In this document: one piece after another, positions 16,813-25,907 of the stretch
Position numbering within the stretch: position 1 is the first letter of the stretch
Layout: every line of letters starts with the position of its first letter
NCBI GenBank assembly: GCA_934167835.1
Contig: CAKPLZ010000007.1
Location: 1 to 62,070 of the forward strand
From: an uncultured Clostridia bacterium
GTDB taxonomy: Bacteria; Bacillota; Clostridia; TANB77; CAG-508
Direction: 5' to 3'
DNA: 62,070 bases
Notes under the pieces: generated by a model
What the model was told of the DNA's origin: nothing
The model's input: only the letters and a program-made list of their open reading frames with translations
The model's database searches: none
Translations under genes and position numbers: made by a program

Positions 16813-16834
16813 GGTGAAAGGAATATAATTATAT

Positions 16835-17731
16835 ATGAAAAAATTAAAAGAACTAGCAATTAATTTTATTAATGGTTTCTGCATGGCTCTTGCAGATAGT
16901 GTGCCGGGAGTATCAGGAGGGACAGTAGCATTTATATTAGGATTTTATGATAACTTTATAAATGCACTTGATGATTTATTCAGAGGAAAATGGGAAGCAA
17001 AAAAGAAAGCAGCTATTTACCTAATAAAAATAGGAGTTGGCTGGGTAGTAGGATTTTTATTAGCAGCAAGCATACTAGCAGACCTGTTTAATACAAAAAT
17101 ATATGAAATGAGCTCATTATTTTTAGGATTTATTATATTTGCAATACCACTTGTAGTAAAAGAAGAAATAAGCTCTGTAAAAGGAAAATATAAAAATATA
17201 ATTTGGGGCATAATTGGAATTGCAGTTGTTGTTGCAATAACAGCAATAAGCACAAGAACAAGCATTAATGTAAATAATTTACAGACAATAAATATAGGAA
17301 TTTTAATATATGTTTTTATAGTTGCAATGATAGCAATTTCAGCAATGATTTTACCAGGAATATCTGGTTCAACAATGCTTCTTATATTTGGAGTATACAT
17401 ACCAATAATGAACAATATAAAAGCATTTATGCACTTTGATTTCTCAGTATTACCAGTTTTAATAGTATTTGGACTTGGAATGATTGCAGGATTAATGGCA
17501 TTTGCCAAAGTTGCACGAAAATGCCTAGAAAAACATCGTTCACAAACAGTATATGCAATACTTGGCTTAATGATTGGTTCAATCTATTCAATAATAATAG
17601 GCCCTGCAACACTAGCAACACCACAACCAGCAATGACAACATCAACATTTAGCATACTTTTCTTCATAATAGGAGGAGTAATAATTGCAGGATTAGAAAT
17701 TTTAAAAAGAGTATTAAATAAAAAAAATTAG
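16835..17731 (+). CDS. DUF368 membrane protein (undecaprenyl-phosphate translocase, PopT-like)
   Basis: A 298-residue polytopic membrane protein. It has the DUF368 signatures SVPGVSGGTVAFILGFYD near the N-terminus and an inverted second copy ILPGISGSTMLLIFGVY (about residue 175), with 7-9 hydrophobic helices. Members have been shown to recycle the lipid carrier undecaprenyl phosphate across the membrane. It starts at ATG 16835 behind AAAGGAA. It is a single gene closed by the hairpin at 17723. Confidence 0.88.
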   Translation: MKKLKELAINFINGFCMALADSVPGVSGGTVAFILGFYDNFINALDDLFRGKWEAKKKAAIYLIKIGVGWVVGFLLAASILADLFNTKIYEMSSLFLGFIIFAIPLVVKEEISSVKGKYKNIIWGIIGIAVVVAITAISTRTSINVNNLQTINIGILIYVFIVAMIAISAMILPGISGSTMLLIFGVYIPIMNNIKAFMHFDFSVLPVLIVFGLGMIAGLMAFAKVARKCLEKHRSQTVYAILGLMIGSIYSIIIGPATLATPQPAMTTSTFSILFFIIGGVIIAGLEILKRVLNKKN

Positions 17732-17752
17732 CTGCCAAAAGCTAATTTTTTT
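17723..17752 (+). terminator. Rho-independent terminator
   Basis: AAAAAATTAGC/GCTAATTTTTT hairpin with T tract; its left arm includes the DUF368 stop codon. Confidence 0.85.
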
Positions 17753-17776
17753 CATATACTAACTTAGGTGATGAAA

Positions 17777-18722
17777 ATGTATGATTATCATTATGATTTA
17801 CTAACTTACATATTAATGAACAAAAACAATATAGCAGAAGTTAAAGAACATTGCGATAAAATTTTTAATAGTCGGAATTTCAGGTGGAGTTTTTAATTTA
17901 TTTTACATGTCTAAAAAAGAAATGAAAGAGGAACTCTTTATTGAAACAGAAGAAATAAACATAATAAAGAATATAGAAAAAGCTAAGGAGATTATAGAAA
18001 AGGAACACCTAATACCAAAAAATATTAATTACATAATAGGAATAGAAGGCCTTGATTATTTAGAGAAAATAGATGATATTGATGTTTTATATGACTTAGG
18101 AGTTAGAAGCGTTAATCCAGTTTGGAACAACCATAATAAATTTGGAACAGGTGTAAGACCATGTACTAAAACCAATAAAGAAAATGGCCTTACTCCACTA
18201 GGAAAAGAGCTAATTTGGAAATTAATTAAAACAGGAATAATTATAGACGTATCGCATTCAGACGAACAAACATTTTGGGATATAATATCCGAATGCCAAA
18301 AACATAAAAACCTAAAACCCAAAATCATGGCCTCACACTCAAATTGCAAATCGGTTTATAATGTGCCACGTAATCTAGATGATGCGCAAATAAAGGCAAT
18401 AGGAAAGCTAAATGGAATAATTGGAATTGTTCAAGTAAAGAGTTTCTGCGGTGACAAAAACTATGAGCAAGCATACATAGAACATATAAAACACATAAAG
18501 CAAATTCTCAAAACAACACAAAATATTGCAATATCAACAGATGATATGTCTTACTATAAAATAAATAAAAACTATTATCAAAATTTCAATATCTTTAAAC
18601 AAGAAAAATTCGATTCAGAATTAACTAAAATTATGAACAATGAAAAATTTACAAAATTAGAAATCGAAAAAATAAAAAACAACAACTTTTACCAAAACAC
18701 TTGCAAAAACTGTAAAGTATGA
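17777..18722 (+). CDS. Membrane dipeptidase (peptidase M19), split by a +1 shift at CGG
   Basis: The N-terminal piece begins MYDYHYDLLTYI, with the HxD zinc ligands of M19. At codon 33 the frame reads AGT CGG AAT and stops seven codons later. Skipping one base gives SGISGGVFNLFYMSK and joins the large 3' part, total 314 residues, a normal length. Further zinc and active-site residues are visible: Glu in IIGIEGLDYL, His in DVSHSDEQTF and ASHSNCKSV, Asp in STDDMSYY. It starts at ATG 17777 behind AGGTG. The enzyme cleaves dipeptides, often with D-residues. Confidence 0.8.
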
Positions 18723-18728
18723 TATAAT
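18701..18728 (+). promoter_or_regulatory. Promoter of tig
   Basis: TTGCAA (18701-18706), 16-nt spacer, TATAAT (18723-18728). The -35 box lies inside the last codons of the dipeptidase gene. Confidence 0.75.
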
Positions 18729-18771
18729 AATATAGTTATTTTTAGCAAACAGAAAGGGTTGAATTTTAATA

Positions 18772-20058
18772 ATGAAGGTAAAAGTAGAAAATGTTAAAGA
18801 CAAAGCAAATGAAGTAAAATTAGAATTTACAGTTGAGGCTGAAAAATTTAATGAAGCTATACAAACAGTATATAAGAAAAATGCAAAATATTTTAATATT
18901 CCAGGATTTAGAAAAGGTAAAGCACCTTTCAAAATGGTAGAAAAAGCTTATGGAATACAAATATTTTACGAAGATGCTTTTAATGAAATTGCAGGAGAAG
19001 TATATGCAAAAGGATTAGAAGATAATAAAATAGAAGCAGTAAGCAAACCAGAAGTTGAGATTAAACAAATCGAAGCTGGAAAAGATTTAATATTTACTGC
19101 AGTTGTACAAACTAAACCAGAAGTTAAATTAGGAGAATATAAAGGTATACAACTTAAAAAAATAGAGTATAATGTATCTGATGAAGATGTTGAACATGAA
19201 TTAGCACATGTTGCTGAACACAATGCAAGACTAGTAGCAGTTGAAGACAGACCAGTAGAAAAAGGAGATACAACTATAATTGATTTCGAAGGTTTTGTTG
19301 ATGGTAAAGCATTTGAAGGTGGAAAAGCAGAAAACCACGAATTAGAAATAGGAAGTGGAAAATTCATACCTGGATTTGAAGACCAAATCGTTGGAATGAA
19401 AATTGATGAAGAAAGAGACATAAAAGTAACTTTCCCAGAAGATTATCCAGCTAAAGACTTAGCAGGAAAAGAAGCAACATTCAAAATTAAATTACACGAA
19501 ATCAAGAAAAAAGAGCTTCCAGAAATAAATGACGAATTCGCAAAAGACGCAAGCGAATTTGATACATTAGAAGATTGGAAAAAATCTATAAGAGAAAAAT
19601 TAGAAAAAGATAACAGCTCAAAAGCAAAATTCGAAATGGAAGATAAAGCAATTGAAGAAGTTTGCAATGCTTCAACAGTAGATATTCCAAGCGGAATGGT
19701 AGAAACTCAAATAGACAATATGGAAAAAGACATATCATCTAGATTAAGCTACCAAGGAATGAATTTAGACCAATATTTACAAATGATTGGTAAAACAAAA
19801 CAAGAATTCAGAGACGAATACAAAGAACAAGCTGAAAAACAAGTTAAAACAGACTTAGTATTAGAAGCAATAATGAAAGATGCTAAAATTGAAGTAACAG
19901 AAGATGAAGTTGAAGAAAAAATAAAAGAAATGGCAAAAATGTATGGACAAAATGAAGAAGAAGCAAAAAAGAACCCAAATTTAAGAAAATACGTAGAAGA
20001 AACTTTAAAAACAGAAAAAACAATTCATTTCATTGTAGATAATGCTAAAATAAAATAA
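18772..20058 (+). CDS. tig: Trigger factor
   Basis: A 428-residue ribosome-associated chaperone and peptidyl-prolyl isomerase. The ribosome-binding signature FRKGKAPFKMVEKAYG lies at about residues 46-61. The FKBP domain follows (VEKGDTTIIDFEGFVDGKAFEGG, about 161-183), then the helical C-terminal chaperone arms. The order tig-clpP-clpX is conserved in Firmicutes. It starts at ATG 18772 behind AAAGGG. Confidence 0.97.
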   Translation: MKVKVENVKDKANEVKLEFTVEAEKFNEAIQTVYKKNAKYFNIPGFRKGKAPFKMVEKAYGIQIFYEDAFNEIAGEVYAKGLEDNKIEAVSKPEVEIKQIEAGKDLIFTAVVQTKPEVKLGEYKGIQLKKIEYNVSDEDVEHELAHVAEHNARLVAVEDRPVEKGDTTIIDFEGFVDGKAFEGGKAENHELEIGSGKFIPGFEDQIVGMKIDEERDIKVTFPEDYPAKDLAGKEATFKIKLHEIKKKELPEINDEFAKDASEFDTLEDWKKSIREKLEKDNSSKAKFEMEDKAIEEVCNASTVDIPSGMVETQIDNMEKDISSRLSYQGMNLDQYLQMIGKTKQEFRDEYKEQAEKQVKTDLVLEAIMKDAKIEVTEDEVEEKIKEMAKMYGQNEEEAKKNPNLRKYVEETLKTEKTIHFIVDNAKIK

Positions 20059-20070
20059 GCATAATTTACA

Positions 20071-20099
20071 AGGGGCTAGCACCTTTGTGCCAGTCCCTA
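20071..20099. repeat. Palindromic intergenic element
   Basis: GGGGCTAGCAC/GTGCCAGTCCC hairpin with a short loop between tig and clpP. Short GGGGAC- or GGGGCTAGCAC-type palindromes are scattered in many clostridial genomes; another of the class is at 49559. It could attenuate tig readthrough. Confidence 0.55.
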
Positions 20100-20129
20100 T
20101 TTTACATAAAAAGAAAGGATTTGATAAAG

Positions 20130-20729
20130 ATGGAAAAAAATAGTTTAGTACCTTATGTAATTGAACAAACAAGCAGAGGAGAAAGGTCTTATGATATATT
20201 TTCAAGACTTTTAAAAGATAGAATAATATTTTTAAGTGAAGATGTAAATCCAGCTACAGCTAGTTTGGTTGTTGCTCAAATGCTATTTCTAGAGTCAGAA
20301 GACCCAGATAAAGAAATATCATTTTATATAAATAGCCCAGGAGGCTCAATAACAGATGGTATGGCAATTGTAGACACAATGAATTATATTAAATGCCCAG
20401 TATCAACAATTTGTATAGGATTAGCAGCAAGCATGGGCTCAGTTTTATTAGCTTGTGGAACAAAAGGCAAAAGATATGCAACACCTAATGCTGAAGTGTT
20501 AATTCATCAACCATTAATTTCTGGTGGATTGGCAGGTCAAACAACAGAAATTAAAATACATGCAGACCACATGGTAAAAACAAGAGAAAAATTAAACAAA
20601 ATTCTCAGTGAAAAAACAGGTCAAAGCCTAGAACAAATCGAAAAAGATACAGAAAGAGACCATTACATGACAGCTGAAGAAGCTTTAAAATATGGCTTGA
20701 TTGATGAAATACTAGATTATAGAAAATAA
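20130..20729 (+). CDS. clpP: ATP-dependent Clp protease proteolytic subunit
   Basis: A 199-residue serine protease. Catalytic Ser is in GLAASMGSVLL (about residue 98), His in VLIHQPLISGG (about 123) and Asp in the later KDTERDHYM region (about 172). It forms the tetradecameric chamber used by ClpX, encoded next. ATG 20130, 10 nt after AAAGGA, is chosen over an upstream in-frame start. Confidence 0.97.
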   Translation: MEKNSLVPYVIEQTSRGERSYDIFSRLLKDRIIFLSEDVNPATASLVVAQMLFLESEDPDKEISFYINSPGGSITDGMAIVDTMNYIKCPVSTICIGLAASMGSVLLACGTKGKRYATPNAEVLIHQPLISGGLAGQTTEIKIHADHMVKTREKLNKILSEKTGQSLEQIEKDTERDHYMTAEEALKYGLIDEILDYRK

Positions 20730-20752
20730 TTTAAAATGAAAGGATTAAAATA

Positions 20753-22075
20753 ATGGCAAATAAAAAAGATAACAATGAAATAAGATGTTCATTTTGCGGT
20801 AAAGCACAAGAAATGGTAAAAAAGCTAATTGCAGGACCAAAATCAGTATATATTTGCGATGAATGTATTGGAGTATGCAACAACATCATAGAAAGCGAAG
20901 TATACAACGAAGATTTAGGCTATGAAGATGTTAAAACAGAGGAAATTCCAACACCACAAGAAATAAAAAATGTTTTAGACGAATATGTAATTGGTCAAGA
21001 TGAAGCTAAAAAAACATTGGCAGTAGCAGTTTATAATCATTATAAAAGAATTAACTGCAAAGAAATTATAGATGATGTTGAAATTCAAAAAAGTAATATC
21101 TTACTTTTAGGACCAACAGGATGTGGAAAAACTTTACTTGCACAAACACTTGCTAGAATATTAAATGTACCGTTTGCTATTGCAGATGCTACAACTCTTA
21201 CAGAAGCAGGATATGTTGGAGAAGATGTTGAAAATATTCTATTAAAATTGATTCAAAATGCGAACTTCGATATAGAAAAAGCACAAAAAGGAATAATTTA
21301 TATAGATGAGATAGACAAAATCACAAGAAAATCTGAAAATCCATCAATCACAAGAGATGTAAGCGGTGAAGGTGTTCAACAAGCATTACTTAAGATTGTT
21401 GAAGGAACAGTTGCATCAGTTCCACCACAAGGCGGAAGAAAACATCCACATCAAGAATTTATACAAATTGATACTACAAATATATTATTTATTTGTGGAG
21501 GAGCATTTGAAGGATTAGATAGAATCATAAAAGATAGAACATGTAAAAAAGCATTAGGCTTTGGTGCACAAATAGAAAGCAAAAAGGATGTACAAGATAA
21601 ATATAAAATTTATGAACAACTATTACCACAAGACTTACTAAAATTTGGTTTAATTCCAGAGTTTGTGGGAAGATTACCAATTATTGCTACACTACAAGAA
21701 TTAGATAGAAAAGCATTAATTGAAATTGTAACAAAACCTAAAAATGCATTAGTAAAGCAATATAAAAAATTACTAGAATTAGATGGTGTAGACCTAGAAT
21801 TTGAACCAGAAGCTTTAAATGCAATTGTAGATAAAGCAATAGATAGAAACACAGGGGCAAGAGGCTTACGTTCAATAATAGAAGAAATTATGAGAGATAT
21901 AATGTTTGAAGTTCCAAGTAATATGAGAATAGAAAAATGTACAATAACTCGTGATACTGTTGAAAAGAAAGCACCACCAATTTTAGAACTTTGTAAAGAA
22001 AATGAAGTGGACCAAACAAGAGGAATTATAAAAAAGAGAAAAGCAAAACAACTTAGAAACTCAGAAACAGCATAA
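20753..22075 (+). CDS. clpX: ClpX ATPase subunit of Clp protease
   Basis: A 440-residue AAA+ unfoldase. The N-terminal zinc-binding domain has CSFCGK and CDECIG (residues about 12-39). Walker A is LLGPTGCGKT (about 118-127) and Walker B is IIYIDEIDK. The pore loop YVGEDVE and the ClpP-contact loop near LIPEFVGRLP are present. It unfolds tagged substrates and feeds ClpP. It lies 23 nt after clpP and is co-transcribed. Confidence 0.97.
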   Translation: MANKKDNNEIRCSFCGKAQEMVKKLIAGPKSVYICDECIGVCNNIIESEVYNEDLGYEDVKTEEIPTPQEIKNVLDEYVIGQDEAKKTLAVAVYNHYKRINCKEIIDDVEIQKSNILLLGPTGCGKTLLAQTLARILNVPFAIADATTLTEAGYVGEDVENILLKLIQNANFDIEKAQKGIIYIDEIDKITRKSENPSITRDVSGEGVQQALLKIVEGTVASVPPQGGRKHPHQEFIQIDTTNILFICGGAFEGLDRIIKDRTCKKALGFGAQIESKKDVQDKYKIYEQLLPQDLLKFGLIPEFVGRLPIIATLQELDRKALIEIVTKPKNALVKQYKKLLELDGVDLEFEPEALNAIVDKAIDRNTGARGLRSIIEEIMRDIMFEVPSNMRIEKCTITRDTVEKKAPPILELCKENEVDQTRGIIKKRKAKQLRNSETA

Positions 22076-22102
22076 TATTAATAAAAGAGGAAGGGTAAAA
22101 TA

Positions 22103-22660
22103 ATGAGTGAAGTTAAAGAAAAAGTAAAAGAATTATTAAACAAAGTAAATAGACCAGGAATGGCTGAATTAATGGATTTTTTAGAAAAATCAGATTATTA
22201 TGAAGCTCCAGCAAGCACGAAATATCATGGAGCTTATAAGGGAGGATTAATTGAACATAGTTATAATGTGTATGAAATATTAAAGGGAAAAATAGAATAT
22301 CATAAAATGAATGTTAGTGAAGATACATTGATTTTAGTAACACTACTTCATGATTTATGCAAAGTGAATTTCTATAAAACAGATTTTAGAAATGTAAAAA
22401 ATGCCAAAGGTGAATGGGAAAAAGTGCCATACTATACTATAGAAGACACAATACCTTATGGCCATGGAGAAAAATCTGTAATGATGCTAACAGAATACAT
22501 CAAACTTACAAACGAAGAAAAATACGCAATCCGTTGGCACATGGGATTTTCAGAACCAAAGGAACAATACTTACCACTAGGGCAAGCATTTAAAAAATAT
22601 CCATTAGCATTATTATTGCACGAAGCAGATATGGAAACAACATATTTCAATAATGTATAA
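22103..22660 (+). CDS. HD-domain phosphohydrolase-like protein
   Basis: A 185-residue protein with metal-binding residues of the HD superfamily: KGGLIEHSYNVYEIL, then VTLLHDLCKVNFYKTD (the HD pair) and a later RWHMGF. Members hydrolyse phosphate esters such as nucleotides; the substrate is unknown. It follows clpX by 27 nt and ends the operon at the terminator at 22661. Confidence 0.8.
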   Translation: MSEVKEKVKELLNKVNRPGMAELMDFLEKSDYYEAPASTKYHGAYKGGLIEHSYNVYEILKGKIEYHKMNVSEDTLILVTLLHDLCKVNFYKTDFRNVKNAKGEWEKVPYYTIEDTIPYGHGEKSVMMLTEYIKLTNEEKYAIRWHMGFSEPKEQYLPLGQAFKKYPLALLLHEADMETTYFNNV

Positions 22661-22685
22661 AAAAAGAGCAGAGATGCTCTTTTTT
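22661..22685 (+). terminator. Terminator whose T tract overlaps the next promoter
   Basis: AAAAAGAGCA/TGCTCTTTTT hairpin. Its T run merges with TTGACA (22684-22689), the -35 box for the next gene. Confidence 0.85.
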
Positions 22686-22748
22686 GACACCTTTTTCAAA
22701 TGAAAACATATAATATATTAAGTATGTTATATACGCATGCTTAATATA
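22684..22748 (+). promoter_or_regulatory. Promoter and large dyad before the Cys-rich protein gene
   Basis: TTGACA (22684-22689) and TATAAT (22709-22714) are 19 nt apart. A 13-bp dyad TATATTAAGTATG (22714-22726)/CATGCTTAATATA (22736-22748) with a 9-nt centre begins at the -10, an operator-like arrangement. Confidence 0.65.
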
Positions 22749-22769
22749 TAAAAAAGGTGATGATTTTTA

Positions 22770-23198
22770 ATGGATTTTGAAGAAAAGAAACCATACTGTG
22801 AAGACATCAAAATAGACGGATTTATCGAAAAAGGAAAACAATTTGATTTAGAAATCAATTTACCAGAAGATAATAGAAATGTAATATATGGAGTTATTAG
22901 AGACTGCTATAAAGAACCAGTTGAAAATGCAGTAGTAAAACTAATTGAAGTATGTTTAGACTACGGCAAAGAAGAAAGAAACCCAGTATCACATACCTTC
23001 ACAGACAAAGACGGAGAATTCGTATTCGGCCCACTATGCCCAGACAAAAGATACGAAATTCAAATATGGGTAGACAGAGTAAAACACTGCAAACAATGCA
23101 TAGAATGCAAAAGACACGGAAAATGCCTAAAAGGCGTTCGTTTAGAATGTAAAACATTCAAACCATGCAGAGAATGCAAAGACGATACAACACTATAA
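22770..23198 (+). CDS. Cys-rich protein with a carboxypeptidase-regulatory-like (Ig-type) domain
   Basis: A 142-residue protein. The middle is a transthyretin/CarboxypepD_reg-like fold (VIYGVIRDCYKEPVENAVV, then TDKDGEFVFGPLCPDKRYEI). The C-terminus has at least seven Cys in CxxC-like spacing (HCKQCIECKRHGKC, ECKTFKPCRECK), suggesting metal binding or cross-linking. There is no signal peptide, so it may be an internal, spore-coat-like protein; that is inference. It starts at ATG 22770 behind AAAGGTGATG. Confidence 0.7.
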   Translation: MDFEEKKPYCEDIKIDGFIEKGKQFDLEINLPEDNRNVIYGVIRDCYKEPVENAVVKLIEVCLDYGKEERNPVSHTFTDKDGEFVFGPLCPDKRYEIQIWVDRVKHCKQCIECKRHGKCLKGVRLECKTFKPCRECKDDTTL

Positions 23199-23210
23199 AA
23201 AAACAAACCC

Positions 23211-23243
23211 CCGAGCAAAATATCCCTTTTGCTCGGATTTTTT
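23211..23243 (+). terminator. Rho-independent terminator
   Basis: CCGAGCAAAA/TTTTGCTCGG hairpin followed by a T run after the Cys-rich protein gene. Confidence 0.9.
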
Positions 23244-23264
23244 CAAAAAAATTCCCATAAAGAC

Positions 23265-23293
23265 TTGACAAATCTTAAAATTCCTAGTATACT
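23265..23293 (+). promoter_or_regulatory. Promoter of rpmF
   Basis: TTGACA (23265-23270), 17-nt spacer, TATACT (23288-23293). Confidence 0.85.
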
Positions 23294-23360
23294 AGTTTAG
23301 TAGTTGAAAATTGGAAAGTATATAGATATAAATAGTGTACTGGTAGAGGAGGGAATTAGC

Positions 23361-23543
23361 ATGGCACAACCAAAAAGAAGATGGTCTAAAGAAAGAACAA
23401 GAACTAAAAGATCAACATGGAAATTAGAAGAACCAAACATCGCAAGATGTAAACATTGTAATGAACCAGTAATGCCACATAGAGTTTGCTCAAACTGTGG
23501 ATATTATGATGGTAAAGAAGTAGTTAAAAAAGATGCTGAATAA
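23361..23543 (+). CDS. rpmF: 50S ribosomal protein L32
   Basis: Encodes 60 residues from ATG 23361 behind AGAGGAGGG, an especially strong ribosome site. It begins AQPKRRWSKERTRTKRS and carries the zinc-binding CKHCNEP...CSNCGYYDG (four Cys), the zinc form of L32. It is a single gene with its own promoter. Confidence 0.97.
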   Translation: MAQPKRRWSKERTRTKRSTWKLEEPNIARCKHCNEPVMPHRVCSNCGYYDGKEVVKKDAE

Positions 23544-23624
23544 GCGTCTTTTTTTTATGAAAATTTATTGAATAAAATGTGTAAGTATGATATACTAACA
23601 AAAAAATGAAGAGGGGTTTTAAAT

Positions 23625-25838
23625 TTGGAAACTAATGAAAATTTAACAGAGAAACTAAATTATATTGGTTTGGATTTAGAAAATATTCCAGACAAATTGA
23701 ACTTTTTTCAAACTATTAACTGCAGAATACGTAAAAATTTCAATGAAAAAAACTACAAGGTCTATAAATACATAGACGTAAATGATATTGACATTTTTTT
23801 AACTCCAACAGATAGATTAACAGATTATACAGAAAAATACGCAAAAGCCTTGCCATTAGGGGCTTACCTTTATACAGATACAGACAAAAATATTGAACGA
23901 AATGTTCAACTTTTAAAAATCATTAAAGAGATGCAAATTGAAGAGGTTGAAAAACTTCAAGAAGAACAAGAAAGATTGGCCAAAAACATTCCTTTTAATG
24001 TAAGATTTTATAAAGATTATTTATGGCAAATCTATTATTCTGAGATTTCAAACAGATATTTTATGCTTGCACCTATTAAGGAAACTGAATGTACAGCCCT
24101 ATTTTATGTAATAAAACAACAACTAAACGGAAGCAAGCAAAAGATTTATGCTCCAATATGCTATGCAAATTACAGTGGAAGATACTTAAATGACGAAGAA
24201 TTAGAAGAACTTGAAAACTATTTATGCTTTTTCACAAAAGACTGGCCATTAATGTATGAAGTATATGACCAACAAAACAGCATGAGCCTTCAAATTATTG
24301 GCAAAGCAAATATATTTGATGATATAAAAAGTGAGTATAAAATAGACCTTAAAAATCAAGGAGAAGCAGAAAATTTTTATAAACTATTAAAAGCTCTTTT
24401 TATACTAGAAACTCAGTTAGCACATCACTATAAATTTACACTTAAAATAGATAAAAAAGGCATGTTACATTTCAATTTAAATGGTAAAGAAATTGAATAC
24501 AAAGACCTTGCAATGTTTATCAAAAACGAATATGTAAAGGGCTTAGAACAAGCAATAAAAGCCAAAGAAACCAAAATAAATCTTGATAAAAAGCTTAAAA
24601 ACTTAAAAGCATATAGTAAAACACTAGATAATGAATACTATGAAAAGGAAAAGCAAATATCAACATTCTTAGAGTGTAAAAAAACATTTTTTGGTAGAGT
24701 AAAATATTTTATAAAATATAAAAAAGTCAGTATGCAAACTTCAAGTAGTAAACCAATGGAAAATGATGAGCCCAAAACACTTAAATACTGCGAAAGAACT
24801 GACATAAAAGACACATACACAATAGAAGAACTTCTAACTTTATATATGAATCTTGACCAAGAAACAAGTAGCATAAAAGATTTTGAAGCTGATATTGAGG
24901 CAATAAATAAAAGAATAGAAATTTTACAAACTAAAATCAGCAATGCAACACAATACATAAAAGAAATTGATGAGCATAAAAAGAGCATATTTGAATTTTG
25001 GAGATTCACTAACAAAGATGAATCAAAACAACTCAATGCAGGAGAACCAGAAGAACATGTAAGTAAAAAGCTAAAAAAAGTATTCAATTTCGAAATGGAT
25101 TTTGAGAATTTATCTAAGCAATTTGATAAATTAGAAAGAACAAATCTTGAAAAAGATGAAAAAGATAGTGTTTATATTGCTACAACTGAAATTTTAGAAG
25201 ATTTAAACATCATAAGAAAGAATGAAAAAATTCCAATAGAACATCTTGATAATTTGAAAAAAGATATTAATACAAGTGATGAAGTATATGGCGTTTTTGA
25301 TATTTTCGGAAGTGTGTCATCTTCTAAAGAGCAGCTTAAAACATTAGGAAATATTAAGCATAGAGAAAGTAAGAAAAATGAATATGCTATATTAAATTTA
25401 AAAGAGGACACTAGTATTGAAGAGTATGAAGATACTTTAAAGAAAATTAATGATAATATTAATAACAGCTTCAATAAGATAACAAATACAATGGAAATCC
25501 CAATATATAAAACAGGAACATTAGATGATGGATTAAATGTATTTTATATTAGCCCAGACACAGCTTTAAAGAACAGGTCAAGCGGTGAAACGAGTTTATA
25601 TAAGTTAATTTTAAAAGAGAATGTACATTGTATACCATTTGCAAATATTATATATTATAACAACATGAATCAAACCTTACCTTTAGGCATGAATGTTTCT
25701 GATGGAGTTTTAATAGATAAAGAGAAATTAAACTTAAACCTTAAATGCCATGAGCAAAATTATGTACTTAAAGTGGCAGAAGGTGCGGTAAAACCAGAAA
25801 CTTTAAAAATTAATATATATGAATATGAAATATGCTAA
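23625..25838 (+). CDS. Large uncharacterised coiled-coil protein (737 aa)
   Basis: Starts at TTG 23625 behind GAGGGG. The N-terminal 320 residues look globular (FNVRFYKDYLWQIYYSE, YAPICYANYSGRYL). The middle (about 325-480) is mostly charged coiled coil (NKRIEILQTKISNATQYIKEIDE). The C-terminal part is a beta-rich globular region (IPIYKTGTLDDGLNVFYISP). There is no signal peptide or membrane segment and no motif I recognise. It stands alone between rpmF and spoIIP with its own TATACT-type promoter region (about 23590). Confidence 0.7.
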   Translation: METNENLTEKLNYIGLDLENIPDKLNFFQTINCRIRKNFNEKNYKVYKYIDVNDIDIFLTPTDRLTDYTEKYAKALPLGAYLYTDTDKNIERNVQLLKIIKEMQIEEVEKLQEEQERLAKNIPFNVRFYKDYLWQIYYSEISNRYFMLAPIKETECTALFYVIKQQLNGSKQKIYAPICYANYSGRYLNDEELEELENYLCFFTKDWPLMYEVYDQQNSMSLQIIGKANIFDDIKSEYKIDLKNQGEAENFYKLLKALFILETQLAHHYKFTLKIDKKGMLHFNLNGKEIEYKDLAMFIKNEYVKGLEQAIKAKETKINLDKKLKNLKAYSKTLDNEYYEKEKQISTFLECKKTFFGRVKYFIKYKKVSMQTSSSKPMENDEPKTLKYCERTDIKDTYTIEELLTLYMNLDQETSSIKDFEADIEAINKRIEILQTKISNATQYIKEIDEHKKSIFEFWRFTNKDESKQLNAGEPEEHVSKKLKKVFNFEMDFENLSKQFDKLERTNLEKDEKDSVYIATTEILEDLNIIRKNEKIPIEHLDNLKKDINTSDEVYGVFDIFGSVSSSKEQLKTLGNIKHRESKKNEYAILNLKEDTSIEEYEDTLKKINDNINNSFNKITNTMEIPIYKTGTLDDGLNVFYISPDTALKNRSSGETSLYKLILKENVHCIPFANIIYYNNMNQTLPLGMNVSDGVLIDKEKLNLNLKCHEQNYVLKVAEGAVKPETLKINIYEYEIC

Positions 25839-25907
25839 GTTATAAACTTGGCATATTTTTTTAGTATTATCATATACTTTTTAAGAAGGGAAAGGTGTTT
25901 TGGGTTT

